DNA of 64,000 bases, taken from Monosporascus cannonballus (lineage: Eukaryota > Ascomycota > Sordariomycetes > Xylariales). The DNA is taken from NCBI GenBank assembly GCA_004154925.1, contig QJNS01000077.1:186001-250000 (forward strand), in the 5' to 3' direction. The translations under genes were made by a program, and so were the position numbers. Below are positions 10,353-22,329 of the stretch, one piece after another (position 1 is the stretch's first letter; each line of letters starts with the position of its first letter). Under the pieces are notes generated by a model. It saw nothing but the letters and a program-made list of their open reading frames with translations, ran no database searches and had not been told where the DNA came from.

Positions 10353-11040
10353 ATGTCCGGGAGCCTGGCGTAATAATCCGCCGTGCGCGGGAGCAAGCAG
10401 GCTAGTGACGAAGTTACGCCGGAGGGGTGGAACACGAGAGGTCTTGTTCTCTGGACACGAGCGGTGGATATACCCCCTTCCCGGCTACGGGTTTTGGGAA
10501 TTCATAAAAGGCCGGCGCGAGGGCGCAAGGCGAGCGTGTACGAGCATTATCTTGAGGTGGGCGGTGACGAACTCTTTACCTGTCTGGTTACCTACCTACC
10601 TATGTACCACTGCCCGGAAGCGGTGTCCGGCTCTAGCTACCGGGCTTAGGCCTGGGCCATCGGCTGATATAATCATGTACTCCTAAACCAATAATGTCTA
10701 ATGAATGAAGAATGTGCGATGGATGGATGAGCGCGATATCACCTCTTTCCCTTTCGGCCTTCACCTCGTGAACTTGTAATTCTGTCCCGTCTGGTCGAGA
10801 CATGACACCAAGGTCGTGGTTTGCCCAGGGCCCCCGGATTTATTTAATTACGGCCAGACCCCCGCCGCCGTATACTATACCGCACTTGCGACACGGCAGA
10901 GCACGCAGGGAACAACTAGGACCTCATACCATCCCGACGGGCATCGAAATCACCGTAAAAATCCGAGTTGTGCCTAGGTAATCTGGCAATTCCACTGCCT
11001 GAAGCATCGCACCATCGAGGCTGAAGTTACATACACTTGC
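10353..11040. other. Intergenic between erg1 and alg5 remnants
   Basis: The space lies between the 3' ends of two convergent genes. It contains TACCTA-type simple sequence (10588-10607) and no supported gene. Confidence 0.5.
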
Positions 11041-11145
11041 CCGTCTCGTAAGGCGTCTCCTATACACGCCCATCATCCACGAGGCCCTGAGCACGGGCGA
11101 GGCCAACTGCCATTCCGACGCTGTCGCGCACGGCGTTGAGGATAG
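11041..11145 (-). pseudogene. Frameshifted partial copy of the alg5 3' coding end
   Basis: This segment aligns base by base with 11278-11383 inside alg5. It encodes the same LRASWM-GVYRRRL block but with one extra base (GCCCGTGCTC against GCGGTTCTC), so the upstream ILNAVRDSVGMAVGLA part and the VLRASWMMGVYRRRL part lie in different frames. It sits about 240 bases downstream of the intact end and is too short and broken to be a gene. A local tandem duplication of the 3' end followed by decay explains it. Confidence 0.8.
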
Positions 11146-11216
11146 ATGAATTTGAGCACTGATCCGCAGTTCTATTTTGCAGTACTTGGAAGTGGCTCTG
11201 CTGGGCAAATATATCG

Positions 11217-12555
11217 CTAGCAAGTACGTGGAACTGCTATATACCCCAGTAATACTCCCTTACCCACCGACGCCCCCCTTCTCGCGAGGCGTCTCCTATA
11301 CACGCCCAACATCCACGACGCCCTGAGAACCGCGAGGCCAATAGCCATCCTAATGCTGTCCTGTATGACGTTCAACTTGCTACCGTCCACCTCGTGCCAG
11401 TCGACGGGCACCTCCGCAACCTTGATACCGGGACTGCTGCCGATAGCAGCGCCGTCGCTGCCAAGGACGGGGACTGCGGGCGCCGACTCGGCGAGCATGA
11501 GCATCTCGATGTCGAAGATCCAGCCCTCCATGTGCATGTACGGCACGATGTGCGGTAGGGCGGCACGCGAGAACAACTTGAAGCCGCATTGGGTGTCGCG
11601 GATGCGCGAAGTTGCCGGCGGCGTAAGAATCATCAGGACCATGTGGAACGACTTCATCAGGAAGTTTCGGATGACCGAGCGCTTGACCACGCTTTCGCTC
11701 CCGACAAGGTGGCCTCGGCTTCCAATGGCAACGCACCGGTAGTTACCGTCGACGACCTCCTCGCACCCCTCGATCAGTTTGCCCAGATCGCTAAACTTGG
11801 ACGCGCCGTCTGCATCCGCGAACAGGGCATACGCACCCCGCACGTGCCGCAAGCCATGCGTGACGCTTCCGCCCTTGCCTCGATTCTTTTCCAGCGTCAC
11901 GATGCGCAGGATATCGTGCAGTCCGTACTCCTTCGAGAAGTCCAACGCTACCTGTACCGTCTTGTCCGTGCTTCCGTCATTCACGATGATGATTTCGTAG
12001 CCGGCTAAGTCCTCCGGAGGCGCTTTCTTAAAGGCGTTCTTTACATGTCTTTTAGGGTATGAGTCCTGTTTTTTGGCGGGGGTTGTACGAGTGCTGCGGC
12101 CGAAAGTGGCGTCCAGATACTCTATCGCTTCCTTCAAGGCTGGCAGAATCCGAGCTTCTTCATTGTATGCCGGAATGACAACGCTCATTCGCAGCTCAGG
12201 TGGCTCGATGTCGCCGGTATCTGAGAGCAGAGGACCGGGCGCATTGGGCGCCACTCTGTCCACAGTCTCACTCCTGTGACGCTCGGCCAGCCATCCATCG
12301 TGCCAGCATGGTAACTGACGGGTGACTACATTGCCGTCTGGTGTCGTGGTAATGTAGGTCTTCTCTGATGGAAGAACAGGACGAGGTACGGGGGCGATAC
12401 AGTGTAGTAGAGCCAGTAACTGCAGACTATGTTAGCTGGTAATGTAAAGCTGTAAGTATGGTATGGTAGTGAGGCCATATTACACTATAGTAGGCGACTA
12501 CGGCCAGGATTGAGAGGCCGAGAAGAGACCAGCGATCCGGAAGAGCTTCCATCAT
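11217..12555 (-). CDS. alg5: Dolichyl-phosphate beta-glucosyltransferase
   Basis: Two exons, 12555-12484 and 12419-11217, with a 64-base intron (CTAAC branch, CAG acceptor); the product is 424 residues. Exon 1 encodes the start of the membrane anchor (MMEALPDRWSLLGLSILAVV), which continues into LLALLHCIAPVPRP and then LPSEKTYITT, the usual ALG5 order. The GT2 glycosyltransferase domain follows, with VIPAYNEE (about 105-112), VNDGSTD, and the DxD metal site in FADADG (226-228). Later come GSRGHL and the QCGFKLFSR motif. ALG5 makes dolichyl-phosphate-glucose on the cytosolic face of the ER from UDP-glucose; this donor glucosylates the N-glycan precursor. The last residues beyond VYRRRLARR vary and are not conserved. 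A decayed copy of the 3' end lies just downstream. Confidence 0.93.
12420..12483 (-). other. Intron of alg5
   Basis: The 64-base phase-0 intron has donor GTAATA, a CTAAC branch site about 14 bases from the end, and acceptor CAG. It lies inside the transmembrane anchor, so the anchor is only visible after splicing. Confidence 0.8.
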
Positions 12556-12877
12556 GAGAAGGGTTCAATTATCTATGGGGGAGAAAGTTGCGATAAGGAT
12601 TCATGAACAGGGTATGAGTAAGTATTTAGGGGGAGAAAGGTTCAAGGTTGTGACAGGATGGCATCTTTTTGGTATGGACATTCAAAGGTTGCCAGATTTA
12701 CAGGTATCTTAGGCAAGCCAGCTGCCTGTAACGTTGATTGAGCGCGCTAAGAAGGCACCTTCAAGAGGGTACAAGCTTACCAAGGCCAGCGGAAGTAAGA
12801 TTGTCGTCCCACGAAAAATACCACGACTAGATAAATAAAATAAATTTAAATCGATTAAATCAGCCGGGCAAATCAAC

Positions 12878-13602
12878 CTACGAAGTATATGCAGGAGAAA
12901 CATATAAATTCTCCCTCAGAGAGAGGTTAATGATGACTATCCCTGCATCATACCACTGCAGCCGGGGCCAGCCCACTTGCCCTATGTGTGCGACCCACGC
13001 ATCTGGACCATCCAGGCAGCTTTTGCCTGTTTCAAGGTCACGCATTTCCCAATGTCCATCATCTGCGTCCAAAGACAGACTCTTCTGGACTTGCAAATTC
13101 TCGCTACAAAAAACTTCTAAGAATCAGCCTACTGGCTCATGGCCTCGCGAATCCGAAGCTTATTACCTCCAAACTGGGGAATCTACGCCGCTTTCTTGAA
13201 TCCAAGCCATGTGTATTAATCAACCTATGGTGTTTGAAGCTACCCTGACGTACTTGATAATTAGCAACCTCGAAGCTTTCGGCTCTTATGGAGGGGCGCG
13301 CGTTAGTGAATAGTGACTTGTGCAAAGTCAAAAGCAACCCATTTTCAATACGCCATACGTGGGACTTGCCATCCGCCCTGGCATTACCTTCTACTCCAGA
13401 CGATTTTCGTAAGACGGCTGACATCAGAGAAGATCTGCTTCACGGGAGTATCAGGCCGAATAGAGACCACTACACCGGCCTTGTCACCTTGAAGAACGTG
13501 TAGGAGCTCAACACCAACTGCCTCAAGAGCCTGCTTAACCCGAGCCCAATATGCCGGCGTCTTGCACGTAACGTCGAATATGAGTAAGTTCCTGAACTTC
13601 AA
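12878..13602 (-). CDS. Possible multi-exon hypothetical gene or relic
   Basis: I do not recognise the family. Three minus-strand segments look coding. The first starts at 13602 (MKFRNLLIFDVTC). The second carries HVWRIENGLLLTLHKSLFT (about 13265-13370). The last ends with DAWVAHIGQVGWPRLQWYD and a stop at 12878. An intron 13243-13117 (GTAGCT...TTAG, GGCTGAT branch) joins the second and third in frame. A 58-base GTGTAG...CAG intron could join the first and second, but the first segment also stays open across that point, so this joint is doubtful. A frameshifted relic is an equal possibility. Confidence 0.3.
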
Positions 13603-13778
13603 ATAAGTGCACGCTGAATCGTTAAATCATGGCCTCTGCGATCCAATGACCAGCGGTCGACATACAAATGCAATGATTGGCCAACTTTGGATAGTAGCGA
13701 TTCCATTAAGAACAAGCGCTCGAAGGAGGGGGCGTTGTTTGCCGATTTCCCATTCTCTTCTTTTTCTCGATGAAATAC

Positions 13779-14271
13779 TCAGAGCAAGTCCATAATGGTA
13801 AAGGCGAGTGCATCATCGGTTACTTTTCGGTACGGATACATTGTCGCCGTTCCGTATAGAAGACATTCACCGGGACACAAGCTTCCGCAGGAATGAAACC
13901 CTGATCTCTTGCTCGTTGGCAAAATGCTCGTAAAGGACATTAGTTGACAAGGGTTCCGGCCTATCACGAAGGTAATATAACCAAGCTTAAAGAAAGAGAA
14001 TGTGCGATCACGGTATGACGCAGCACCGTATGATTTTATGGCCGGGCGGTTCATCGACCAAATCACCCTCTCACTCTCGATAATGATTTCAACGCCAGGT
14101 TCATTGATGCCCATTAGTAGCGGAGCTTACCGTCTTCCAGTTTCCCTTCTTTATATTTGTCGGCTGTGCGACAAGCCGTCGAACATCCTCCTTCCTGAAC
14201 AGCGGAGCGCCTGTGTTTGTACATGTCTCGGGATATCTTCGATCATAACCCCCAATTCGGCCGCCCTCCAT
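13779..14271 (-). CDS. Possible coding remnant, unknown family
   Basis: A 47-codon frame starts at 14271 (MEGGRIGGYD; later APLFRKEDVRRLVAQP and KKGNWKT) and ends exactly at a GTAAGC donor with a CTACTAAT branch-like site behind it. A second frame (SERVIWSMNRPAIKSYG, then YRDRTFSFFKL) follows, but joining it needs GAG acceptors, which are rare. The composition looks coding, the splice structure is unconvincing, and no family is recognised. Confidence 0.25.
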
Positions 14272-15784
14272 TGCATCCTGAAATCGGTATCTTTCCGAAG
14301 CCTAGTCTCTGTGCTTGAGATTCAGATTGTTTTCATCCTGAAGTAGGACATCGCGGGGGAGCGAGTCTGGATTGTCCGAAGAGCCAGCACGGATACGAGG
14401 CTCCCCCTCTTCCCCTTAGCTGAAGGTAGGCCACCGCGCTCCGCAGGAGTCGAGATAGCCGGATGACTAATGGTACATTAGATTCCGAGCTCCGGAATAC
14501 TCCTGCCCGTATATTCAGGACGCTCGATCTAGCGCTCCGGACTTGAGTGGAGACCGTCGAGTAACGGGGGATGGTGGGGTTGTGCTTGATCCGCCGTCTC
14601 ATCACTAAACGAGGATATATGCGACAAGGGGAGGTTATGTGTGCGGCTCCTAGGAGACACGTAGCCACGAACAGCCGTCGGATGGGTGGTGGGACCAGCC
14701 GCCTTGGCAAGGGTCCAACCTAGCGTGGAATGCCCCTGAAGATCGCCACAGGGATATGCATCCTTCTCCACTCTCGTCTACCCAGTCTCGTGCCAAGCCC
14801 TAACGACAACGACAACGTGGATTCCGGCCAACGTCAGATGGTGATTCAACTCGGTCGCTATATCAGGATATATGTAAGTCCTCCTTACTGTAATCAGCAG
14901 CTATTCGTTGTCTAAGCTTGCCAATACTCTCATGTTCAAAGAGGTCAGGCGACTCCATGATGTCCTCATGAGGAACTGCGGATCTTGAGACATAACCGGT
15001 AATACATGCCTTCGGCCAAGATGGAACCAGCTTATATCAGTCGGTTACTGTCTAAGAATGTTGCGAAACCTCCCAGTAGTGGAGAAGCTGATAACCTCAG
15101 TCTGTCTCGAACCAGGAGAGGCCTGGCTGATAATAGGGCTGTAAAGACCTCCGGTTCTGTTTTAAGAGAAGCGAGGAAGAGTAAGATGGGATCGGCACAT
15201 ATGTAAGCTATTTACCTACCTATCTACACGCCGTAAGGCTTCCAATTTGGCTTAGAGGCGCATAAATAATCTAGCTCATTGATGCTCGATCATATGAGGA
15301 ACCAGAGAGACGGACGCAGCTTATAAGGGGGGAAGTCTCTTAGATGACGTTAGTTTGGAAGCCGCAAGTCAGGGAGCCATGCGCAGTGAATTCCCTCAAT
15401 TCCAATCGCGATTGTGTTACCAAGAGGTGCAATTTACTTGACAACTCGTCCAAACCTCGTATGAATCTAAAAGGGGCTTGGTTTGTTCGATACGAATGAT
15501 CAGCTTGGGTTTTCGCTCAAAGGATATTGGCCCACGTGGTCCTTGCGCAGGGCCTGCATCTTCTGCTATCTTTGGGACCTTTCTGTGAGAGGACGCCCTA
15601 CGTGATTGAAGTCTTAATCTTAGAATGCCAATGCCTTAGGTGTCTATGACGTAGTTCAGACGCGTTCAAGGCGTTTCTGCCTTGAATTCACCATTCTAAG
15701 ATCAGTCGCCGGGCTGATTTGATTCTGCCACACACCGCCTTTCACATACAAGTACAGCGCAATCCTCCCTGCCTCAATCCTTTC

Positions 15785-16890
15785 CTTTCCCTCCTTTCCT
15801 TCGGTAGGCGGCGGAGGTCGGGGCTTCGGCTCTTCTCCTTCTCGACCGTGCCTCGAAGAGCTCAAGAATTCTTCGAGGCTACCGGTTCTTCGACTGCCGG
15901 TAGCCAGCTCGGCGGCACGGTACGGTCAAATTTTTGGGACTCCTCTCGTTTTCGTTGGAATCTTGGCTTTGAGCTGGGACCCGAGGAAGGCTTTCCCGGT
16001 GCTCCCTGGACATCAACACTGTTCGAGCTATCTACTTTCCAATCTACTGGATAGGAATGATAGGGTATAAGGAATGTTATTGTCCTTGATCCATCCATGA
16101 TGTATTCACTCTTGAGTCTGCTATTAGAACATCCATGAAGACTTCAACAAGAAAAGCCATCGGCTCCGTGAACGTAAAGAAATCGGGTCTTAAACCTGGG
16201 TTATAATGAGGTCAACTGCCCCTAGAACTAATCCGACCTATGAGTATAAGAATCAGGACAGTACGATCTGCTGTGGCGTTATTCACCAACAGCTGGGGTA
16301 GTGACGGAAGACGGAACTCGATATATCCATGCTATTTTACAAATTCCATACTCCTACCAACATGAATTGGGATACTGCAGACTCCAGTTCTGCAAAAAAA
16401 ACATGGTACATTGTCTCTATCCGGCTTTAACACGTTGGTAACGCGACTCAATGTTACTTGGGTACTTTACATGAGTATTTAGACACACAAAGAACTGCAC
16501 ATGTGCCTTCCCCCATGGCACACGTGCTTCCTCTACTCCTGCCGACGGGAGCGTTTCAACAGCAGGAGCACTTATTAAAATGACGTAACGTCCCAGTCCC
16601 GGCAGTATAAATAATTCCAAAGCTCCCAGACCCAAACTTTTCCCTCTTCTTCTTCCTTTCTCATCGGGTGGGGCGGGGGCTCGTCGTCTTCCTCTCTTCC
16701 TCTTCTTCTATTGCTAAGCCTGGCCGTATATCAAGAAACACGCCAGTACTGTTGGTTTTTCGACTGCCAGCACACGCCTCGAGGCGTGACGGCATAAATT
16801 TCGGAACTCCCACAGAAAACGTTTTCGTTGGCATCTGCACCTCGTGTGTGGACCCGAGGAGGGCTTGACTACAGAAACTGGAAGCATGAT
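15785..16890 (+). repeat. Diverged direct repeat (copies about 15785-16010 and 16625-16890)
   Basis: Both copies start in a pyrimidine-rich tract and share blocks in the same order: ttcgactgcc, acgg..aaattt, ggactcc/ggaactcc, cgttttcgttgg and gacccgagga. On the plus strand both copies keep one frame with RLP...FGTP...VFVGI...DPRkA-like residues (DPRKA and DPRRA). The second copy has a TATA-like tataaataa at about 16607-16616 before it. The copies are too diverged and short to call genes. They may be relics of a duplicated promoter plus 5' coding end. Confidence 0.5.
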
Positions 16891-17597
16891 TCATGGATAA
16901 ATTGCTCTTAGAATATTGTCAATTCGGTGCTTGGTGCCCAGGAGTTGTCCATATCTCGGAGACGCCCAGTTATTTCTGACCAGGGATACCAGCAATAACC
17001 ATGCCTAGATACTTTGTGCGTTTAACTGAGTCTTGAGCTGCCCATATTTTCAGAGGCACCTTACTCCCCGCGTATTTCAATCAGCGTATCCATCGGGCCA
17101 CAGAATGCAACCCAGGGGCAGTACTAGCGTAATTGGGTATGTTTCGTATTTAATCGGGTTAAATCACCGAGTAACTGTCAGCAGCGATGCGGACAGGCTC
17201 ATGCTGTGATAGTTGAGCCACTTGTGATACCCGCCCGATCAATATATTCCTGCTCATCGTACTCGACCAAGGATGAAATTGCGATGCAATTGCACTTGCC
17301 CATGCCTCAACAAAGTCGGTCAATATTGACCTAACGGGGGCACGGCCACTCCACGATAGCGCGAGCCGTTGACTTCCACCCCCCATGATCATATCATGGC
17401 TGTCATCCGTCACTTTACAATGCACCACACAATCCGCGATGTAACCCTTAGACCTTTATCCGATGGCCATCCTATTCTCCCCGTTAGAGCATCGAATGCC
17501 GGGGGCAAACGACCGACAACCATCTGCCGTTTAAGCAACGGGGGCTGGCTAGAATGCCATGTAACGGACAAAACACAGTTATACACGAAATTTCCGC

Positions 17598-18044
17598 TCA
17601 TGGAGAGCATGGCGGGAGACTAGCTGAGTTCGTGTCTGCCTCCGAAGCAGCTTGTGCATCAACCTCAGGACCATCAGGGAATGAATCTGTATCTGCCGTT
17701 AACTGGTCAGGAGTCATCAATTCGAACATAATGGGGTCTACCATGTTGCTCAACTCATGCAGATAAACATTATCTCCTCCCGACCTTCGATCCGGTAGGC
17801 AAGTTAATGTATACTTGCCAGAGCTCAACGTGACTAGGCTTGCAGAATCTCCTAGGTGCCCGTGGGCAATAGTGACGTTAACGATGGCTGGACGAGACAA
17901 ATTCATTAAACCTGTGTTAGCCGTCTCGCCGCCACATGGGCTAGCATCAAATTGAAATTTCATGATTCGTTGTGGCACTCGAGATAACGACCGCAGCTCG
18001 ACCGCGCACAGCACCTCCGCACTTACCATAGCCGTCCAGCCCAA
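17598..18044 (-). CDS. Hypothetical ORF, 148 residues, weak support
   Basis: An open minus-strand frame with fairly protein-like composition (MKFQFDASPCGG near residue 28, then VNVTIAHGHLGDSASLVTL, and an acidic Asp/Glu-rich end). It has no clear signal peptide, recognised domain or obvious splice extension. It may be chance or a decayed gene. Confidence 0.25.
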   Translation of the reverse strand: MGWTAMVSAEVLCAVELRSLSRVPQRIMKFQFDASPCGGETANTGLMNLSRPAIVNVTIAHGHLGDSASLVTLSSGKYTLTCLPDRRSGGDNVYLHELSNMVDPIMFELMTPDQLTADTDSFPDGPEVDAQAASEADTNSASLPPCSP

Positions 18045-21000
18045 ATCAGGGGTAAGTAATAACTGCCGCGGGATCCGAGATCACCGGATACCGCGGAAAT
18101 CAAGGAAGACGGCCAGCGTATTTCCTTCAGTTGTGCTACCATGCCATTCGGATACGGGGCGGCAGCTAGATACTGCCATGGAAGAATTTGCCAGGGGCAG
18201 CTAAGCCGATGACGAAAGCGAAGGCACCCTAGCTCAATATTACTGCGGATATTGATCCCCTAGCCGTGTGGCCCGTTTATCACTTCCATTTGCGGACTAC
18301 ATGATGCTGGGGCTGCTCAGCCTGCGGCCTGCGGCTGCTACCTGCATACGTCCCATTGATGCGGTATCCGCTGTCCAGGAAGCAACGCGCGCCAAGCACT
18401 GCAAAGTCTGGGAATAGGCTCGCATGAAGATGCATAAATCCCCATAGAGATCGGACGACCTGCGTGTCAACGATATGTGGTCGGTGATATAGCGGTTCTC
18501 ATCTATCCCGGAGGGGTTTTAACGTGCATATTCTAAGCCTGCGTCGATGAACGCATACCGCTCCTCTTCTAGGTGGGAGTGTTCGACACCTGTTCGATAG
18601 TTGCGAAATTACCAATAGTTGGTGAGTAGGGACTCAGTCAGGCGTCCACTTAGGGTGCGATTCTGAGGTACCTCTGCATCCGACGCACCCAATGCCATGC
18701 CCCCCGAGATGTGCAGACTGGCGAGAATGATTATGTAACGACGCGGATAAACTTAGAAAGGGCTGACTGGATTTTGACATCATCAAGTGGCCAACCACAT
18801 AATCCACCCTTTCGGAGAATATATCCCATCCCGCTTGAGCCCCCACGCGCAGGACTACAGCAACGTCCAATAGTTGCAACCAAATAAAAGTTCCAGAAAC
18901 AGACGTGGAAGTCACTGTACACACAAACCCTTGTTTAATTGTATGCGGGTCCTGGGACCTGTTGAGATCTGTATCTAACAGCTTTTGTATCTGCTTACCT
19001 GTATCCCTAGGAAATCCCTTAGTATGCGAGTAAACTAATAAAGAGATAACAGGCGATAGTCAGCCCACGGGCTCCATATATACCGGGCTTCGCATACAAT
19101 AAACCAAGGCGTCGACAGTAATTACGAACGGATGTCAATGCATTTCCGGCGGCGAGGTCATCGGGCTTAATCTCTGCGCCACTCATTCCTTGGGCATTAT
19201 AGCATATGCGGGAGCTTAGAGTTTCGCTAGAGGTTAGGTATTGGGGAAAAATCATATTACACAGGAACGTACTAGATAACTAAAGGTAGCGTTGATATAT
19301 ACCACCAACCAATTGCATTGGCCGCTTTTGACTATCCAGCAACGATCTCACGGGATGGCCAGGCGTTATGCGACCTAGACGAGGTACGTAGGTAGATAAC
19401 ACCGAGGGGTGAGAAGCGAGAACCGGCGATGCTATGCCAACACAACATCTGCAAGAGCAAGGGGCCCTGGGAGATCTCGGCTCAGCATGCAGCTAACGTA
19501 AGTAGTTGCACGATAGAGTGTCCGTCGGTTCTGATTAGCGGATGCGCTAGGAGCTGAGCCGCCAACTGGTCGAGTGGTCTCGTCATTATCTTCCGCACCG
19601 TAGTTAGCGACTGGCGCAAAAGTTCTGGCCGCTGGAATGCCTGTTAAAGTAGAGGTTCTGAGCAGATCGGCCGGATAATGTAGCCGATGTATTATACACG
19701 TGCGGCTCATCGGACGACGACCTGTAGAAGCACACAGCACCGGCCCCCCCGGTCACATATTGCGTGGCGTAGGCTTACGCTCATAATTGCCGGTAGGTTG
19801 GCCACGTTGAACATGTTGATCATACGGCACGCTAACGTCGGTCGAGGCCTACTGTGGCTGGAGAGGCGCCAGCTAGGAACCACCGAAAATTTGCTGCGAT
19901 ATTTCGCCGTGACTGAGATCAGATTGGCCTACGGACGATGGACGCCGCTTCCGGCCTTTTGGGGCTGTCTATCAGAGAGAAACGGGGGACGGGGGTAAGG
20001 CCGCACGCACGTCCCATTTATTGGTAGGCCATAGCTGTTGAGCTGACATGGCCCTTTATTTGGAGGATTGCCCATGAAATATTGCAATGGTGCCTTTCCA
20101 CGCCAGACGTGATACGTAAGTACGTAGTATCGACATGACCGATAAGAAATGAAGCCAAGGTATTTGCCGACTAGCTCCCGCGCGCGTAAATATAACATTT
20201 CAGTGTTCCTGGGAACCCAACAAGTGGGTCGGTTCGATATGGCCAGGGTACAGCAGGGAGTTCTAGAACTTCGCCAATATCGTTGCTGGATCCACCCTCA
20301 GGTGACGGAGCTCTATATTACTACGACGGTGCCCTGTCGGTGGTACGATGGATGCCCTGAAATGGACGCTAAAAAATCGAGTGTAGGTTTCGTGGCGGAA
20401 TAGCGGATCCGTGCTGCCATCTCGTTGCGTGTCAAAATCAGAGCAGGAACCCTAGCCACACAGGTTGTTGCGGAGGCGCGCTGGTAATTTTGGCGTACTT
20501 GGACCGTTAAGTTGTTCGCGTCGAAAGTGGCTGCTAATATTGAAACCACGAACTGAGGTCTGGGCCGCGAGGCATGTTTGTTTAAACACCGCAATAATCT
20601 ATTAGTTTTCGAGAGCGCTAATATAGTGTGTCATGTACCGCCGCCAACTAGACCCTAAGACCGCCCGGTGTCGCCCTGAATTCGCCTGTGAAGATGTGAC
20701 GATAAACCATGCCTAAGGAAACCCGTCTAGAATAGCAAAACTCCAACGCTGTGTGATTGTCCCTATAGTGGGAAGTTCATATAGCCCGCCAATGTAGATG
20801 TAATCGAGCCTCCCACTATGGTGCCCTCATTAGTTTTTGGTAAATCCAATTCATGTGGATTTCCACTGGTCCATAGTATGATACGTGACTCCGAATAAGA
20901 AAGAACGCCGTACGTGCGGACGGGTTGAGACATCGTATTCTGCCGTTTCTGGGAACGTGTGAATAGCGTAATTAAACGCCGCGTTTCCCAGTGCCGAAGG

Positions 21001-21050
21001 GGGCCGCAAGCCAATATGCTAAGAGACATCGAATAGTAATACGTATGCTT

Positions 21051-22329
21051 TCAATGTGATGCCACGAGCTTATCTCCAGTGGGCAGCTTGTTACGACGCC
21101 ATGAGAACCGACGCTTCTTCGGGGGCTTCGCCGAGGCCGTAGGTGTTTTCGCTCTGGGAAGAGCGGTAGAAACTATTGTTGGCACAGCTGGCGAAGCTTC
21201 CGCTACCTTAGCTGGCTCTTCCGCCTGCGACGTTACTAGGGTGTCCGCTGAGGCCTGTGGAGGCGATAGGACGGCAATGGATCCGGTGGTAGGTTTTGTG
21301 GAAGGTGCTTCCTGAGTCTTCGGGGTTTCAGTGGGGAAGTAAGTGACAGCCACTGACGGCTCAGGTGTTGAAGCAACAGAACTCGGGGTAGTAGAGATAG
21401 GAGCAATCTCCGATACTGAAGAGGATGCGTATGAGTTGCCGTTATTGGTAGATGTTAAGGTTGCGTAAGAGGAATCTCGTCTCAGTTCGTCATGCAATAC
21501 TCCAAGATCCATGGGTTTGGGTTCCGTGAATCTGGTTCGAGTCGTCTGTGGGTGGTGTCGATTAGGTGCCTCTCCCTGACTTTGCCGCGAGAATTTTCGT
21601 TGGTGAACGGGGTGGAGGTATCGCGAGTTTTCACTCCCAGCAGAATTCAGCCGCGCCATAGGCGGCGGCGCCTCGACAAGATGCGATTTGTGACTGATGC
21701 TCTGTCGCGTAGATTTCTTCATCTCTAGCTCCTCATCCGAGCCACTAGAGTCTTCTGTATTATCCGTAGGTAGAAGAGCTGTTATTACAGTCAGTGGCAT
21801 ACCGTGCTGGGTTCAGGCTCGGCGCATTACCTATGCCTGCGAGCGCGCCGGCTTTTCTTTGAGCCAAATTGGGAACAGCAGCTCCCGTTGGCAGCGGGGG
21901 TAGAGCTTCTCGCCCCTTTCCCCTCGAGCTTCGCGAATAGTTTGGATAGTCCCCGGTGGGTGTACTAAGCTGCAATCTAGCTCGCGGATGCACAGGCATA
22001 CTGTTAAAGCTGCAGTTTCGCGAGACGATAGGAGTTGCCTGCAGAGATGGGTAGGAAACAGTCGACAGCGAGCTTCCATGTCGAGGATAGCTCCTCAAGC
22101 TTGCGCTATTCGCAGCAATGGCACTCCTCCTCCGGTGTTGTTCTAGGATCTTCGCTCTATCGATGTCTTTGAACGTATTTGGCGCACCCGACATCGCGTC
22201 TACGGCAGCATGCGTCGGTACATGTTTGTAAGGCGCCTTGGGAACATCCTCCTTAGCCTTCGCCGAATCTTTTGCCTTTTGTTCTTTAGCTTGCTCCCTC
22301 CCTCTTTTGATCACTGAGAACAGTGCCAT
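21051..22329 (-). CDS. Conserved Pezizomycotina protein of unknown function
   Basis: Two exons, 22329-21831 and 21778-21051, with a 52-base intron (GTAATG...AACAG, branch CACTGAC). The product is about 408 residues. The first ATG is at 22329, giving MALFSVIKRGREQAKE, followed by PYKHVPTHAAVDAMSGAP, a block I associate with a conserved filamentous-ascomycete family without assigned function. The remainder is Ser/Thr/Pro-rich and probably disordered. The C-terminus is strongly basic (PPKKRRFSWRRNKLP), resembling a nuclear localisation signal or membrane-binding patch. No catalytic domain is visible. The intron rests on frame continuity (AGI-ALLPTDNTEDSSGSDEE) and a good branch site. Confidence 0.75.

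Larger units (their letters stand above)
12556..21050. other. 8.5-kb gene-poor block
   Basis: No gene of a known family is seen. Weak minus-strand coding candidates at 12878-13602, 13779-14271 and 17598-18044 are listed separately, as is a diverged direct repeat at 15.8/16.7 kb. The rest (14272-15780, 16900-17590, 18050-21050) shows only short random-looking frames. TACCTA-like simple sequence recurs (15212, 19386). Confidence 0.45.

Noticed and set aside
8918..10405. A 495-codon open frame in +2 overlapping almost all of erg1
   Set aside because: It is Arg/Ala-rich with no domain. It follows from G/C-biased third positions of erg1, like the other shadow frames in this GC-rich gene.
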